DNA of 64,000 nucleotides, taken from Thalassospira profundimaris (GTDB lineage Bacteria; Pseudomonadota; Alphaproteobacteria; Rhodospirillales; Thalassospiraceae). How positions within the stretch are numbered: the first letter of the stretch is position 1; each line of letters opens with the position of its first letter. This document shows positions 63,598-64,000 of the stretch, piece after piece. The notes below the pieces were generated by a model. It did no database searches and was not told the DNA's origin. It saw only the letters and a list, made by a program, of their open reading frames with translations. A program made the position numbers and the translations under genes. The DNA lies in NCBI RefSeq assembly GCF_003326675.1, contig NZ_JPWF01000021.1, positions 1-64,000 on the forward strand, read 5' to 3'.

Positions 63598-64000
63598 TCA
63601 GATGATCTCTTCATAGAGCTTTTTGGTGATCTCGTTGGTCAGCGGGATCGGGTTGCCGCCAGCACTTGGATCTTCGACCGCCATTTTTGCCAGAAGGTCG
63701 ATCTGATCGCGATCCACACCAAGGGCCGACATTTTTTTCCGGCACGCCAAGCGCACGGGAGAAATCGATCAGCCAGGCATAGAAACCATCAAAACCGCCT
63801 TCGATGCCAAGATAAGCTGCAAGCAGTTCAACGCGGGCCTCAATGGCCGGACGGTTGAACTTCACCACGGCCGGAAGGGCGATTGCGTTGGTCATGCCGT
63901 GCGGCGTGCCATAGACAGCGCCAATCGGGTGGGACAGCGCATGCACCGCACCAAGGCCCTTCTGGAACGCGGTTGCACCCATCGCAGCGGCGCTCAGCAT
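63598..64000 (-). pseudogene. Iron-containing alcohol dehydrogenase, C-terminal part, frameshifted
   Basis: The gene enters from the right edge. AVHALSHPIGAVYGTPHGMTNAIALP is the Fe-ADH block with His ligands in the order of the EutG/YiaY family. After residue GVPEK the reading frame must shift at a T7 run (63732-63738, A7 in the coding strand): with one base fewer the protein continues MSALGVDRDQIDLLAKM and ends NEITKKLYEEII before a TGA at 63598-63600. As given, the product has an unrelated tail. Either a real frameshift mutation or a homopolymer error; the rest of the gene is intact in coding character. Confidence 0.8.

Overview
The window looks like a chromosome segment of a marine or soil Alphaproteobacterium of the Rhodospirillales, most like Thalassospira. 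This is inferred from gene content, moderately high GC, and strong AGGAG-type ribosome binding sites. No rRNA is present; the only RNA gene found is a tRNA-Thr(CGT) at 8520-8595. Nearly all the sequence reads as ordinary chromosome, apart from an R-body locus, a hairpin-rich inverted-repeat element and an AT-rich defence insert near the right end.

Layout. 81-7087: a six-gene minus-strand operon (substrate-binding protein, fused ABC permease, ABC ATPase, MBL-fold hydrolase, histidine phosphatase, HAD phosphatase) faces a DeoR/GlpR-type repressor. TTTCG/CGAAA operator-like repeats lie between them, and similar repeats precede glpD at 25.5 kb. I infer uptake and dephosphorylation of organophosphate esters. 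8867-16244: an R-body (Reb) cluster with eight reb paralogues in a row. Upstream of them are two uncharacterised genes and an ECF-like sigma factor with a long Pro-rich N-terminus. One reb gene needs a -1 frameshift at an A AAT TTT heptamer to reach an acidic tail. A class III nucleotide cyclase lies convergently at the end. 17623-17887 is a 265-bp element bounded by 32-bp imperfect inverted repeats and full of nested hairpins.

18044-31660: a histidine kinase/response regulator pair facing a His-rich exported protein, a YpeA-like acetyltransferase, a Na/Pi cotransporter, glpD, asparagine synthetase, a chemotaxis receptor and an AcoR-like sigma-54 activator. 32025-41195: an aldehyde dehydrogenase with a well-formed sigma-54 promoter and palindromic upstream sites, a DUF779 protein, a YeiH exporter with its LysR regulator, a CioAB-type cytochrome bd oxidase with a 40-residue DUF2474 subunit, an aminotransferase and a membrane protein. 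41273-57000: an MFS transporter, cysD and cysNC with two CAAAATTTTG palindromes upstream, a DUF4405 protein, an acetyltransferase, a Bax-like glucosaminidase, a CDP-alcohol phosphatidyltransferase, a branched-chain-amino-acid-type binding lipoprotein, a GIY-YIG protein, an atypical SDR, an inverse autotransporter with a beta-helix-like passenger, dgoK-dgoA and a CDF metal transporter.

57460-64000: katG, then a low-GC insert holding an Mrr-like nuclease/STAND NTPase fusion and a CoiA-like nuclease. The insert is bracketed by two near-identical terminator hairpins. The window ends in a frameshifted, incomplete iron-containing alcohol dehydrogenase. The most interesting parts are the Reb cluster with its possible programmed frameshift, the inverted-repeat element, and the terminator-flanked defence insert.
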